Source of the DNA: Molossus alvarezi | Lineage: Eukaryota; Chordata; Mammalia; Chiroptera; Molossidae | Direction of reading: 5' to 3' | NCBI GenBank assembly: GCA_037176705.1 | Contig: CM073886.1 | Coordinates: 129,176,001-129,240,000, forward strand | Length of the DNA: 64,000 nucleotides | Shown here: positions 11,850 through 23,590 of the stretch, one piece after another | Numbering within the stretch: the stretch's first letter is position 1 | Layout of the letters: every line of letters begins with the position of its first letter | Notes under the pieces: generated by a model | What the model was told of the DNA's origin: nothing | Database searches by the model: none | What the model saw: only the letters and a program-made list of their open reading frames with translations | Program-made: the position numbers and the translations under genes

Positions 11850-12260
11850 TCCTCTACCCCTACCTATAGTTTTATTACCCAGAGGTAGGTGCTGTTACTA
11901 ATTTCATGTTCATCTTTTTGTGGGTTACTTTTCCTTTGTAAAAAAAGCCGTGTCCCATGCTAGTATCTGTACTATTTATTCTTGAGCCTTGATTTCATCA
12001 TCTGCTAACATGTCTCAAAACTCTTTTCCTAACAGCATGTATCTCTACCCCATGCTTTCGGTTCCTGCTTCGAGCGTTTGCAGAGGCTGTTCACTCCTGC
12101 TAGTGGGTCATCTACATTGTTTCCAGTTTACCCTGGCTCACATACCTATATTTTCACAAGTACATCATCGGGGTTGCCCTGTCAAGGCGAATACACACTG
12201 CTAATTTTTATGGAATCCACTGCATTGTACACCAAAAAGATTTGCTTGCTATGCACATTC
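11850..12260 (-). mobile_element. Old L1 LINE 3' fragment (antisense), low confidence
   Basis: Patterns such as 'attacccagaggtaggtgct', 'tgtttccagttta' and 'tggaatccactgcattgtac' follow the order of an antisense old L1 3' region. Strong divergence makes the ends uncertain. Confidence 0.4.
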
Positions 12261-12755
12261 TACGAGTGTTTGATTTGAGCAGAGAGAGCCCTGTTCTCTA
12301 GCTACCAGCAACCCCACAGCCGAGGCCCCTGTCTGGATCATGTGGAAGGTTAAAGAATCACTCTTTATCGGCTGCACATGAATCTAGCCATTCTTTCTCA
12401 ATTCGTTTAACGTTTAACAACGATTGCAGAAGCTCTTGCTACTTAGAAAGATTTAAAAACACAGTGTATGTAAACAACTGTTTATTCTTTGCCCTTCCTA
12501 CTTGGAGGATGGGAACTTTCCAAACCTCCCTGTAGATCACCAGGGGAAGATTTCTTCAGAGGCAAGTTGCCGGTTCCCATGGGCCTGGGGAGCAGAGAGC
12601 AATGGGCCCTGCAAACCACCGGGGGCGGAGCCGGCGCGTAACTCAGGGGACCCGCATTCCAGCGCTCTGAGATAAGGGCCATTCTTCGTTACTATTTAAG
12701 GACGAGGACACTGGGCTCTGGAATCTGCCTCTGCAAATACCTCTGTCCTGTTGAG
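12261..12755. other. Intergenic DNA, nothing assigned
   Basis: No gene or clear repeat recognised. Confidence 0.5.
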
Positions 12756-12915
12756 ATGTGTATCACTGCGTCTACATCTTACAACCCCTGTGTCTCCGTG
12801 TCCCCCCGCCACGTCTGCTGTAGCGTGAGGCCGATTCATCTCTGCATCCCCTGGAGCTTAGCGTGGGCCCAGAAATGGGAACGTGATGGGGAATATTTAC
12901 TGAACATTTATATTC
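12756..12915 (+). repeat. L2 LINE 3' fragment
   Basis: The order 'catctctgcatcccctggag', 'cttagcgtgggcccag' and 'gaatatttactgaac' corresponds to the 3' end of the old L2 LINE. It is diverged. Confidence 0.5.
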
Positions 12916-14656
12916 AGTAATAGTTATGAACATGCTTCTAACTGTTCATGCGTACCAGTAAGGGAGTCAGAAGAAATAGGAATTACAGAGCTTTCCTCTG
13001 GGAATCTAGAGTTTACTTGGGAGGGAAAATCATACACGGACTTCTGAAAGAAGGAGATAGTTAGAAAAGAATGTCCACTTCCTCCCAGAGGCTGTCGTAG
13101 TAATGAAGTCACACTTGTTCATAAGCAACTAACTGGCTGACTGAATGAATGGTTTTACTTTGCCTTGCCAGTTAATTCTTTCAACATTTTTACTCATGTC
13201 TTATGATTTTTTAAAATCTCTCAAATAGACTTTCTAACAAGACATGATTAAATCTATTGCCAGATGAATATGGAGAAATTTAATTCACAGATGTCCCTGC
13301 CCACTTGACTGGTGAGCTGTGACGTCCTGTGAGCATGCTGGGAGTTAGCTGGACGTTCTTCAAAGCTCAGGTCCCGCGTCCTCATTGAGCACATGGATGG
13401 ATCTTGGGACTTGGTGTGGAAGACACTTTGCTGCAGAGAAATTGTCCCCACGGGCAGGAACCTCTCCTTCGGTTCTGATTTGGTCTCTCTCCCCTGCTCC
13501 ACTATCCACATAGTTGCATGATACAAGTGCTTCTCTTTTCGTTATTTAATTCCAGGGACTCTCTCTTTCCAAATCTATTCTGTCCACACCCACCACACAG
13601 AGTCGGGCCAAGTGACCTTGGTTAACCGTACTGACTGGCCGTTACCCGGTTGGCACATTTCTTTATAAAATAGTTTATGCATCGGTGGAGAACTCTAGAT
13701 AAGTTCAGCTTGGGGAACATTTCCTTGGCAGTGTCTAGACGCTTAAAGACTTCTCTGTTAACTTCTCTTTCAGCAACCAAACAAGCCCAAATCAAAGTAT
13801 TCATAAGTATACATTCTGATTATGCATTCAGAGGGTGTATGAGGTAGCCCATGACAGGTAAATAATAGGGGAAAACGATTATTTCTTAACAGTTGGTGTA
13901 AGTCCTACATCTGAGAGTCCCGGACTGGATCATGGGCAGGACCTCAGAGGATACTCTTTTCCTCCAAGTGCCGGATCCAGTTGCAACACATCATTAGATA
14001 AAGTAAAAGTGACCGTACATGTGAAGACAGGACAGCAGCTGGGCCTCGGAGACGAAGGTGGACCAGCGTGACTGAAGCAGGGGGCACAGCGCGAGGCCCG
14101 GGCCCTGGAGTCCGGGGACATTGGAGACGCTGCTGCGAAGCCAGGTGTCACTCGGGAAAGTCGCATCTTGGTGAAGACAAGAAAGAAGTGACTTGCAGAG
14201 AATCTGGAAACAGAGGGGCCTTCCTCGTGGTCGGAAGCGGGCAGAGAAGGTGCTGTGTGGACGGTTCAGAGCCGGCGAGCGTGGGAGGGTCTGGGCGGAC
14301 AGGCCGCGATCAGGGAGGATGGAGCAGGCCGGAGGCTGGCTGCCCGGCGGGCTGCAGGGAGGCGCAGAGGACAGGCCGGGGCAGGGCTGCTGCCCTGGGT
14401 TCCAGCCCAGCGATTCCAGCAGCGCCTGCTGTTTTTAGCTGAGGGAATAGCAGGCAGGGAATGGGAGCTTCGACCTTTCCACAGGGAGAAAGCTAAGTGT
14501 GTCTCTTAAAAACTAGCACGGAGAAAGAATCCTAATGAGAGGACCATACGCCTGTTAATTTATTAAACATATACCTCTACCCACCTCCCTACCTAAAGCC
14601 ATCATTGATTTATTTTGCTTTTCTCTGTCTTCTTCCCACCAATGCTTTCAAGAACT
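12916..14656. other. Intergenic DNA, GC-rich part at 14,050-14,440
   Basis: Several overlapping + strand ORFs of 80-124 codons lie in the GC-rich part (14,068-14,509). They are rich in Gly, Arg and Ala, show no family signature, and are explained by composition. The block from 13,900 on may include a very old repeat, not classified. Confidence 0.4.
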
Positions 14657-15470
14657 TTTCATTTATTTTTTAAAATTTATCTTTATAGTCGAAAGTATTA
14701 CGACTGTCCCTCCATTCCACCCCCCCCCACGCCTTCACCACACTGTTGTCTGTGCCCATTGGTTGTGCGTACATGCACATCCGGTCTTTGGTTTATCTCT
14801 TCCCACCCTCCCTGCCCACTTCCCTCCGAGGTTCAGCAGTCTGTTCCCTACTTCCATGTCTCTGGGTCTGTTTTGTTCAACAGTTTATTTTTTTCATTAG
14901 ATTCCACATATAAGTGAAATCACGTGATATTTGTCTTTCTCTTACCGGCTTATTTCACTTAGTATAATACTCTCTAGGTCCCTCCATGTCGCCTCAAAGG
15001 ATAAGAGATCTCTCTTTCTTACAGCTGCATAGTACTCCATTGTGTATATGTACCACAGCTTTTTTATCCACTCATCTACTGATGGACACTTGGGCTGTTT
15101 CCACATCTTAGCTATTGTAAATAGTGCTGCTATGAACATGGGGGTACATATATTCTTTCTGATTGGTGTTTCAGGCTTCTTAGGATATATTCCTAGAAGT
15201 GGGATCACTGGATCAAATGGCAGTTTTCATTTTTAATTTTTTGAGGAAACTCTATATTGTTTTCCATAGTGGCTGCACCAGTCTGCATTCCCACCAGCAG
15301 TGTACTAGAGTCCCCTTTTCTCCACACCCTCGCCAGCACTTGTTTGAGGATTTGTTGACAGCGGCCATTCTGACAGGTGTGAGGTGACACCTCATTGTTG
15401 TTTTAATTTGCATCTCTCTGATGATTAGTGACACTGAACATTTTTGCATGTCTGTTGGCTCTCTGTATGG
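14657..15470 (-). mobile_element. L1 LINE 3' segment (sense on minus strand), end of ORF2 plus 3' UTR
   Basis: Read on the minus strand, this encodes the C-terminal end of L1 ORF2 protein: fragments [32 protein letters not shown] and YIYTMEYYAAVRKRD are visible at 14,942-15,208. The 3' UTR then runs to a short A/T-rich end near 14,657. Frames are interrupted, so it is inactive. It is younger than the other L1 pieces in the window. It joins an inverted L1 segment at its 5' side. Confidence 0.92.
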
Positions 15471-15603
15471 GAGAAGGCATTTGCCAATGATACTTGTGAT
15501 AAGGAGTTAATTTCCAAAATATATAAAGAACGAATACAACTTAACAAGAGGAATACAAACAGTCTAGTTCAAACCTGGGCCAACGACCTAAATAGACACT
15601 TAG
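15471..15603 (+). mobile_element. Inverted 5' segment of the same L1 insertion
   Basis: On the + strand this reads L1 ORF2 in the sense direction ('ttaatttccaaaatatataa', 'acctaaatagacac'). It covers the L1 region immediately 5' of where the neighbouring minus-strand segment begins. Opposite orientation plus near-adjacent consensus positions is the hallmark of twin-priming inversion. A short AGAACT occurs on both outer sides (14651 and 15604). Confidence 0.85.
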
Positions 15604-15609
15604 AGAACT

Positions 15610-16754
15610 GTGTAGACCACAGGGTGCCTGTTTCCTCTGCGGGAGGGTGTGAAAATATAAAGCAAAGAAAAGTGGTTTTCTGGTTTTGGTTTCTAAAGTT
15701 CTAGGCCTCAGGAAGACAGAGAGGATCCTATCACAAGGTATGTTGAGGCAGAGTACTTTCTATTAAAAAAAAACACACACAAAACAAAATCCAAAATACT
15801 TGTGTTCAAATGGAAAAGAGAGACAGGAAGAATGGAAGTGGAATTAAGCGTAAGTCCCAGAGAGAGAGCTCTTTGTGAAGAGACACCCCCACAGATGTGT
15901 GGGGTGCTGCTGGGGACAGAACGCTGACCACAGCGAGCTGCTCAGCCACCACCTGCAGAAGCAGACGCTGCCTCACCCCGGGGGCCATGCTCTTGCTTCC
16001 CGCTGTGGCCCCTGCTCAGGCCCCTGGGCAGCACTGTGCCCTCGGGGAGAAATGACACTCCTGCCGTGCCCCCGATGCAAGGGCCTGGGGAGGCTACATG
16101 GAAGAGAAACTCCCTGCTCTGAGCCCTGGTCAGACACAGCCCTGTCACAGAGCCTCCCTGACATCACAGGAAACCGGGTTTTACTAAAGAAATTCATGTA
16201 AACATCTTTGAGAGCTGAGGAAGACAGAGTAAAAGTAAAATAAATGCCTTACGTCCTGAAGTGTAGCAACGTCGGCTTTCCGTTGTTTGAATTGTTGTTC
16301 TGAAAATCCCACAGGGAAACAGGTGACCCCTTCAAAGTCTATCCTTTGAAAATCAGGCTGAATCTGTTCTTCTTAAAGTTGACTGAAATGTTTAAAATTA
16401 TGCCCCCACAATCTGCATTATTATCGAAAATTTAAAATAAGGACAGACCAGCATTCAGAAACAAGCACTCTGAACATGTTGGCGCGGTTTCTAGGCACAC
16501 GACTCGACATAACCATCAGAGCGAAAGAATCTGAGGTTACGGATCTGAAGATCCGTTCAGCTTGGAAGACATGGGCTGAGCCGGGCAACCTGGGCGCCAC
16601 CAGGAAGGCATGAGGCATCTTTGTAGGTGTAGAGTCGGTGGTGGTTGTATTAGGTTTTCTTTTCAAGAAACTCACAGTTCTCTAGCTGACACCAGCAATA
16701 GTCTGATGAACTGTGCACACGGTTTTTATCAATTTCTTTTGTTTTTACTGTTTG
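15610..16754. other. Intergenic DNA, nothing assigned
   Basis: No gene or clear repeat. Small ORFs on both strands at 15,806-16,201 follow local GC content and show no family signature. Confidence 0.5.
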
Positions 16755-16836
16755 TATCGGTCAGCAGTGACCATAGTAATACTGAGTAACAAATTCGCTC
16801 CAGATTCCATGGCTTAAGACAATGACCATTTATTCT
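16755..16836. repeat. Fragment of old mammalian repeat (MLT1-like)
   Basis: The order 'tgtatcggtcagcagtgacc', 'actgagtaacaaattc' and 'ggcttaagacaatgaccatt' followed by TATT resembles the start of MLT/MST-type LTRs. It ends exactly where 5S-like sequence begins. Confidence 0.4.
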
Positions 16837-16880
16837 GTCTACAGCCATATCACCCTGAACATGCCCGATCTCGTCTGACC
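16837..16880 (+). pseudogene. 5S rRNA pseudogene, 5' third only
   Basis: GTCTACAGCCATATCACCC, then TGAACATGCCCGATCTCG, then TCTGA matches the first about 42 nt of vertebrate 5S rRNA with a few changes. After TCTGACC the similarity stops, so the internal promoter and 3' half are missing and it cannot be functional. It could be a retroposed truncated copy or the head of a 5S-derived SINE. No A tail or SINE body is recognisable. Confidence 0.85.
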
Positions 16881-16904
16881 ATCTGTGCTCATTCACCTGT
16901 CTGT

Positions 16905-16985
16905 GCCTTCCTTCCTTCCTTCCTCCCTTACTCCCTTACTCCCTCCCTCCTTCTCCCTCCTCCTTCTCCACCTTTCTCTCTCTCT
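16905..16985. repeat. Polypyrimidine (CCTT/CTCC)n low-complexity tract
   Basis: About 80 bases almost purely C and T on the + strand, beginning with CCTTCCTTCC. It follows the 5S fragment closely. Confidence 0.9.
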
Positions 16986-19062
16986 TAAATAAACCTTTCT
17001 CTCTAAGTATATTTATAGATTACAGTCAGAAGAAAAGTGAAAATCCATTTAGTTCATGCCTTTGCTGTTAGACAGGACCACACCTGGAATAACGTAGACA
17101 GAAAAGAAAAAATATGGCTGGAGTTGGCCAGCTGCTTGCCAGAAGCCTGCTGATGTCAACATCTCCGTGGGCCGGTGTGCCAGGCGTCGGGAGGAAACAG
17201 ACGGTACTACAGGGATATGTGACCTATGGCCCTGATGCAAGGTGGCGCTGGCACTGCGCCACACCTGGTCCTGAGGGAGGCAAGCTTAGGTTATGACTGG
17301 CAAAGTCCTAGGCTGAGCTGTTGGCTGAGACTGATTTGCTAGGACAGGCAATAACTTTCCTAGAACTGCAAGCATTTAGTATAGGGTGACGACTGTCACC
17401 TTCTGCCAAGTTCATCATGCAGAGCAATTGTTGAAGAAGTCCCCAGAAGACGACGAGCAAGCCCCGCATGGGCTTCTCTTTCAGACTCTTCCAGTGACTG
17501 AGCAGTTCAGATGTCTGCTTCACACAGCTTCTCCACGACTGGTTTTTGAGCACCTCTCCAGCTTCATCTGCGGTAATATTCCTCTCCTCCCCGGCCGTCC
17601 ACGCCGAGCCTGCAAAGGTGAATGTTTGACAATCAGCTCTCTAATGGAAAACAAACGACAGAACAGGTGAAGGCCTGCTTTGCAGTGATTCCGATTTCTG
17701 GGGTACATGCAGACTCCCACTGAAGCTGCTTTCAAGCGACCAGGTGCGGTCACTGAACGTGGAGTGGGGAAGAGACGGGCACAGCTGGTCTCGCCAAGTT
17801 CCTGGGAGCGGGCTCAGGCCTCCGGGCCTCCAGTCCCCTTTGCCTCATCTCCGTGGTGACTCCAGGGTTCCTTCCACACCCAGCCTCCCGGACACCCGCA
17901 CAGTGCACCCCCAGCTCAGTCAGAGTTACATGCTGCATGCCTGTGTACCTATTTGGCACCATGGAAGGATACTCTCTTTCTCTCTTTCAGTATTTACTGA
18001 GCGTTTTCTGGGTTTCACACAGCAGCTGAAGGGTAGGAGACATTGTTGGCAGAGCGAATCACGGGGGCTCTGAGCTCTGTGTTCGGTGCTGCTCCCGGGT
18101 AAGCCCAGAGGAGGCGCCGGACAGGCAACATAGCCTGAAACTGTAACTAGTCCACGGTTGGCTCGAACACAACGAGAAGGCATGCACACTGTGAGGAATC
18201 AAATAATCCATTTCTTGATACAATCCACCCCTCAAGAGAGGTGTGGACACCCAGGTCCGGCACGGGGAAGTGCAGGGAACTGGTCCACGTGGATTTAAAT
18301 CAGACCGGAGGAGGCCGGCAGGAGGCCGGCAGGAGGCATTCGGCCCGCCCTTTCCACGCTCGGGGCAGGGACGCGCGGGCCTGTCCAGCACGGCGGCTCA
18401 GCGGCAGCGGCTGTCCAGGAGGCAGGCCCTTGGCTCCCCAGGGCTGCTGGTTACACCACTGCCATCCTGGGGGCGGTGCGTGGTTGCTGGGGAAACGCAG
18501 TTGCCCTTCTGCCTCTGGGTTCACTGCTCTGTAACGTTACAAGTTCGGGGTGACTAGAGAGCCCTTTCCCCTGTGCTCTGAAAGTGCGAACAACGCGGAG
18601 AAGAAACGGAAGTGGGAAGAGAGCACATCTGGGTTGAGGCCCCGGTTCCTGCACCTCGTCCTTGTGTGCTGAGCCTGGAGCCTCCTCCCGGACACGAGCC
18701 AGCAAACGTCGTCTGCCCGTGCTGGCCGGACGTGGGTCTGTCGCACAGATGTTTCCTGACGTCCGCGGAGGCCCTGGAGGAGCTCGGGAGGCCGGCTGCA
18801 GGGTAGGATGCGCACCTTCCTTCGGGAGCCGTCCGCCCACGCAGGTCTGGCGGCGTCCCGCGTGGCACCGGCAGGGGGCGCTGCGCACAGACCGACCGCT
18901 TGTAGCGCGCGTGTCAGAGGGTCTGCAGGAAACCACCGACTCGCGGGGGACATAAAGGTGGAACCAGTCACCTGTGTATAGGGGTGAGGAAGAGAAAGTT
19001 TTAAGTGGCTCCTTAATGATGAAGTCTTACCAAGCAAGTTCTATGTTTCTCTTTGCTTATGC
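16986..19062. other. Intergenic DNA, CpG-rich at 18,230-18,950, nothing assigned
   Basis: The GC-rich part (18,230-18,950) carries many overlapping ORFs on both strands up to 166 codons. They differ in every frame, lack family motifs, and look compositional. It could be a small CpG island or distal regulatory element. There is a short direct repeat of GGAGGCCGGCA at about 18,308-18,330. Confidence 0.4.
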
Positions 19063-19240
19063 TTATCTCATTTAATCCTCTCTGCAACCGCAAAGGGAGA
19101 GGAAGGGGCCATCGCTCCCCCCATTTTCAGGTGAGGAAACAGATCTGACCTAGTAACAAGGTGGTTGTGTACTTTGCCTACGTTTACACCTCTCCCAAGT
19201 CGGAGACTCAGAATTTGATCCTGTCCCCCTCGAAAGCCCT
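19063..19240 (-). repeat. MIR SINE (antisense)
   Basis: On the + strand: 'ctcatttaatcctctctgca', 'cattttcaggtgaggaaac', 'gtagtaac'-like core and 'tttacacctctcccaagtc'. This is the antisense order of the old mammalian MIR. Confidence 0.75.
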
Positions 19241-19344
19241 GTCGCCACAAGCGTGTTTTTGGGTGGTGAATATTAAAATGGTTCCACAATTGATATCACA
19301 AATAAGAAAAAGAAAATCTATTGGAAATTTTTACCTGAATTAAT

Positions 19345-19400
19345 GTATATACACACACACACACACACACGCACACACACACGCACACACACACACATAT
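19345..19400. repeat. (AC)n microsatellite
   Basis: About 28 AC units with two G interruptions, bounded by TATAT on the left and ACATAT on the right. Confidence 0.95.
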
Positions 19401-19679
19401 TGAAATTACATAGAACACAATTCACTGACAAAAAAAAAATCAACCAATAAACAAAAACTCCAAGTGTTCAGTCACCTAGAAGTTCTTGGAAATGCCATGT
19501 CCCTCTTAGTTAGGAATGAGAGAGAAACCTATTTAACTTTATTTAATGTACTTTCCCCCAAATTGACTTAAATTTAATTTTGGGGCAGATCTCATTACGT
19601 AATTATATGCTATGGAAAACCCTTGGGGAAATGGTTCTCTTTTGCGAATACAACAAGATGTGCAGGGTCATAACAAAAT
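19401..19679. other. Intergenic DNA, nothing assigned
   Basis: AT-rich, no gene or repeat recognised. Confidence 0.5.
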
Positions 19680-20010
19680 GAAAGCGATTACTCAATCACT
19701 GCGTCTTTCCTGAGCACCTTCAGCATGCTCATCACTGTGCCAAGGCCTCCTGAGGGCCTGTGGGAACAAAGACCTGTCACAGGGCCATCTAAATGTCAAG
19801 GAATTGAGAACAACAGCAGTAAAGACAATAATTAAGACTTTAAGTCAACCCGATAACTATCCATTTAACTCCTGTGCATTCTATTAATGGTGTCTACTGT
19901 GAGCTCTGTGGTGGCTACTAAGAGGAGTAGAACCAGTCCCTGCCTGCAAGGAGTTTACAGTCTAGAAATGAGGAGTTCAGGGTACAGGGGATACTGATAA
20001 ATTGGAAAAC
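19680..20010 (-). repeat. L2 LINE 3' fragments (antisense)
   Basis: Two blocks match antisense L2: 'tgagcaccttcagcatgctc...gtgccaagg' near 19,712, and 'ctgcctgcaaggagtttaca' with 'gtctag' near 19,940. The middle is diverged. Confidence 0.55.
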
Positions 20011-20089
20011 CAGAAAAGATTTTTTGAAGAGGGTAGAATTTGGTCTGAAGGAGTTAGTATAACATTTTTTGTTTTTGTTATTTTTCATA

Positions 20090-21003
20090 ATAAAAATCTT
20101 AAATTTCGTGTGACTAAAAAGAATCTATAATAGAAAAGGGATTGTCTGTAGAATATATAACGATCACTGAATACATAATTAAGAGCCAGAAAAACCCAAT
20201 AGGAAAGTAGGGACAGGATATGACAGACAATCATATTCATATTCGAATACTCAAACGGCCACACAAATTGCCAATAAACACTTGAAAAAATGCCCCACCT
20301 CACTAACAATCAGGGAAGGAAATAAAAACAAGATGAATATTTTCAGTCCAACTCATTAGTGAAAGATGTAAAGGCTGATGCTATCTGTGTCAGGAATGTC
20401 GGGGAGAATTAAGTCCTCTCAAAAACAGTTGGTGGAGTATAAAATGAGGAGGACATTTAGAAAGCAATTTGCTTGTACCTATTAAATTTTTAAATCACCA
20501 GTCCCTGGTAATCCAGTTACTCTCCTAACAATCTATCCCAAAGAAACTGCTGAAACAGTGCAGAGAGATATGAATTTGTTGCAAATTGTTTGAATCACAG
20601 AACATTTGAAAAACTCATCATAACTGTAGAGGCATGCTCAGAATATCTGATGGTTCATCCATTCAATACAATTCTCTGCCGGGGCTACAAGGTAGATGTC
20701 TTTGCACTGACATAGACACTTCTCCAAGACAGTGGAAAACCAAGTTGCATAATAACGTGAATTATGTGGTTCCTTTTAAATTAAACTTTGCGCATGTATC
20801 AATCTATGAACGTGCGTACATTTGTGTGGCTGTATGAATGTAAGAATGAAAGAATTCTCTTGTAACTATAAATACTAGTTACATTTGCGGTGAGGAGTGG
20901 AATTGGGCATTAGGTTGCGTGGAATCCCTGTACTCCTGGATGTTTTAAACTATTTTCCCAGGGAATACATTCTTGCAGTATTTATGCACATTTAAAAATA
21001 AAG
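20090..21003 (+). mobile_element. Old L1 LINE, end of ORF2 and 3' region (sense)
   Basis: Diagnostic order: 'ttgccaataaacacttg', 'caatctatcccaaagaaact', 'catagacacttctccaagac', 'ccaagttgcataataacg' and a terminal 'tttaaaaataaaggg'. This matches the 3' part of old L1 elements. All frames are broken. The left boundary is approximate. Confidence 0.75.
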
Positions 21004-22104
21004 GGAACTAGAGATATTCAAAACAAAGTAGAATTACTATGAATACAAATGGAGATGGATGAGTTTGTTTGCATGCGACCATGAGCATCTTCTCAAGTTA
21101 GGGTTAAGGAGAAATGGGAATAAAATTTAAAGAGAGACAAATGGCACTAAATGAAAGAGAACCTGGGAACAAGAGAGAGCAATTCACACTCTTGCTTTGG
21201 TATTAGTTCCATTCAGTGAGGCTAGAAAAGGCCATAAAACCTCAAAACAACCACTGTGCTGCCCCGGTTGACCTTAGGTGAGGACCCAATTGGAACAAAT
21301 GTCACATCCAGCCCCTCAAAGTCTACATTCTGTCGAGTTTATTCAAGGCTGACTTGGGTTTGCTCACACTTTGATGGCTAGACCTATCAGATGAGGTCAG
21401 GATATCAGGATTAATTTCTCCCAAAGCAGAAGTACCAGCAGCTTAAGAAAGGAAGAATTGCCCGAGTTCACTTTATTCAGCAGAAGCCATTGGGCCAAGC
21501 AGGCGTCTTGAGTTGTACACGTTTCTTCCCGTTACAGCGGCATTGCAAGAAGAAGTTATATAAATCGAATAATCGGAATGAAATTTCAGCTCCCTTTCTT
21601 TCCTTCTCATTTCTCTAAAATCCCCCTTCCTCACCCCGGTTTAAAGGCCCTTGGTGGTCTCTTCCCAGAGAATCCACCCTCTCCCTTTTCCACTTTGATT
21701 CTGACACAGGGCAAGCTGTCACGAGAGTGTCCAGGGGCCGCTGGACACTCCCACCGGCCTCGTCTACAGATAGCACCCCAAGTATCTGGGAAAGGACACT
21801 GTTCTCTCTGTCAACCCCTTTTCTTAATCCCCAGGGAATAGCAGAGGGCAGGCTTTTTCTTAAGATTTACCAAGGGCTGGGTTTCATTTGGGAAGGGAAG
21901 TCAGCGCAGGAAAGGGAAGTCATGACGGCCACTGGAACAGGCCGCTTCAAGGGACACATGCTCCAGGCCCCTCGGGCGCCGTCACAGGGCATCTGGGCTT
22001 CACTGGGGCCTGCTGCCACTGGCCGGGCCCCTTTCCTCCCAGTGACACTTCTGAACATGTATTTTCCTTAAAGTGCAGTTCAACTGCTGAAAGGTGTGGA
22101 GAGA
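21004..22104. other. Intergenic DNA, nothing assigned
   Basis: No gene recognised. ORFs at 21,578-22,130 overlap one another in different frames and show no family motif. Confidence 0.5.
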
Positions 22105-22262
22105 GGAAAAACCTGAGGTGCGTTCATTAACCCATCTGTGCCTCAGTTCCCTCTTTTGCACAATGTGACGAATAAGACAATAGCTAGCTTACAGAGTTAC
22201 TGTAAATATGAAATGAGTAACTATATGTAAAGTATTTAGAGCAGTGTCAGACTGTTCTAATA
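22105..22262 (+). repeat. MIR SINE (sense)
   Basis: 'acccatctgtgcctcagttc', 'cagagttactgtaaatatga' and 'tatttagagcagtgtcag' are the core and 3' part of MIR. Confidence 0.75.
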
Positions 22263-22354
22263 CATTCTTCACTGCAGGATACAACCAGAGTTCTCTCTCA
22301 TTGTGAATGATGTAACAAACTTACTAACAGCCTAATACAGGCTGGGTTCCTGAA

Positions 22355-22392
22355 TGTGTGTGTGTGTGTGTGTGTATGTGTGCACACACATG
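22355..22392. repeat. (TG)n microsatellite with flanking CA segment
   Basis: About ten TG units followed by TATGTGTGCACACACATGCA. The TG and CA halves are partly self-complementary. Confidence 0.9.
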
Positions 22393-23484
22393 CATATTTA
22401 AGGCAAGGATGTAATGCCCTCATCTCAAAGATGCATATAGTTTTTTAATAAGAGTACAAATAATCTAAATGTTTAACTAAGAGTCTGAGATGAGACAGGT
22501 CAGTAGGATGCTGGTTCCGGGCAGAATTTGAAAGAATCATGCCATAAGGACCTAGCAAGGAACACTGATGTCTTCATGCAGTTTTTATTAGAGAAACTTA
22601 CCTCGCAGAAATACATACTAGAGAAGAAGGTTGGTTTTTATGTTTTATTTTATTCCTTAAAATCTAAAAATACTTAACTGTATCACACCTTCAGGGCACA
22701 AACAGAGTGAGGTGAGCTTTGTTTAACAAGAACCGAGCAACCCGTGAAGCTGGGGAAACAATGAAATATAGCACAGGTCACATGGAGGCCTATTTACGGA
22801 GCAGAAAACCAAGAGGCGAGCCGGGCAAGAAAGCACCTGGTGGCTTGAAAACGACGTCAGGTGTGTTTGCAGTAAGGGTTCTGCTTTAAGAATGCAGGCT
22901 TTGTGGCTAGACGAATGTAAGATAAATCATCCTGACTTGCTAGATTTAAAGCTTTGTGGAGAGATTAGAGCACAGACTGGAAGAAGGAAGCCTGCATGAT
23001 ACTCAGGGTTGTGGATAAAAAGGAGAAAAATGCTTCTGGTAGCCAAGCGGCGCACCAGGAAGGACGTGGACCTGCCCTGCCCCAGACAGGAAGTGTTTCG
23101 GGAGAGGTGTGAGCGGAGGGACTGTGTTGTGACTCTGGCTGCACTGTGTCAAAGCCTGCAGGTCCCAGTGCTGCAGAGGGACCTTTCTGAACTGAAATTC
23201 GCAATCGGTGTGCTGTGTTCGAGGCTGTACAACAAATAATGTCATGCTTTCTTTTCCGTGAGATGAAAGAATTGGAGCAAATCATTTCTCATTGCTTTTG
23301 TCTCCAGAATCTTAAGAATCTGCCAGGGATGACAGTCATTCCCAATTCTCCTAAACATCATGTTGCCACTGTCAGAATCAACCGCACTGATGAAGGGTGT
23401 GAGCCTGTTTGACAGCTCTGGGGTACTTCTGCTGATAAGGAAGCTGGTTGAAACTGGGATACCTATAAAGAGGCTGCCAGGCAA
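22393..23484. other. Intergenic DNA, nothing assigned
   Basis: Contains a 76-codon + strand ORF (23,009-23,239) and a 106-codon minus ORF over the same bases. Neither is recognisable as a protein family, and two-strand opening argues for chance. Confidence 0.45.
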
Positions 23485-23590
23485 GGCCATTCACGCATTC
23501 AGCCAACATTTCAGCTTCCCTCCTATGTTCCAGACACTGCGCCAGGCCCTGGGAATGCAGAACCAGAGGAGTCTTCTCGGTGGAGAACAC
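23485..23590 (-). repeat. L2 LINE 3' fragment (antisense)
   Basis: 'attcacgcattcagccaac', 'atgttccagacactgcgcca' and 'ggccctgggaatgcag' follow the antisense L2 3'-end order. Confidence 0.65.

Noticed and set aside
14942..15208. 88-codon minus ORF as a gene
   Set aside because: It is the C-terminal end of L1 ORF2 within a truncated, inverted L1 copy.
23009..23239. 76-codon + strand ORF near the promoter
   Set aside because: No homology recognised, the opposite strand is open over the same bases, and no splice or promoter context.
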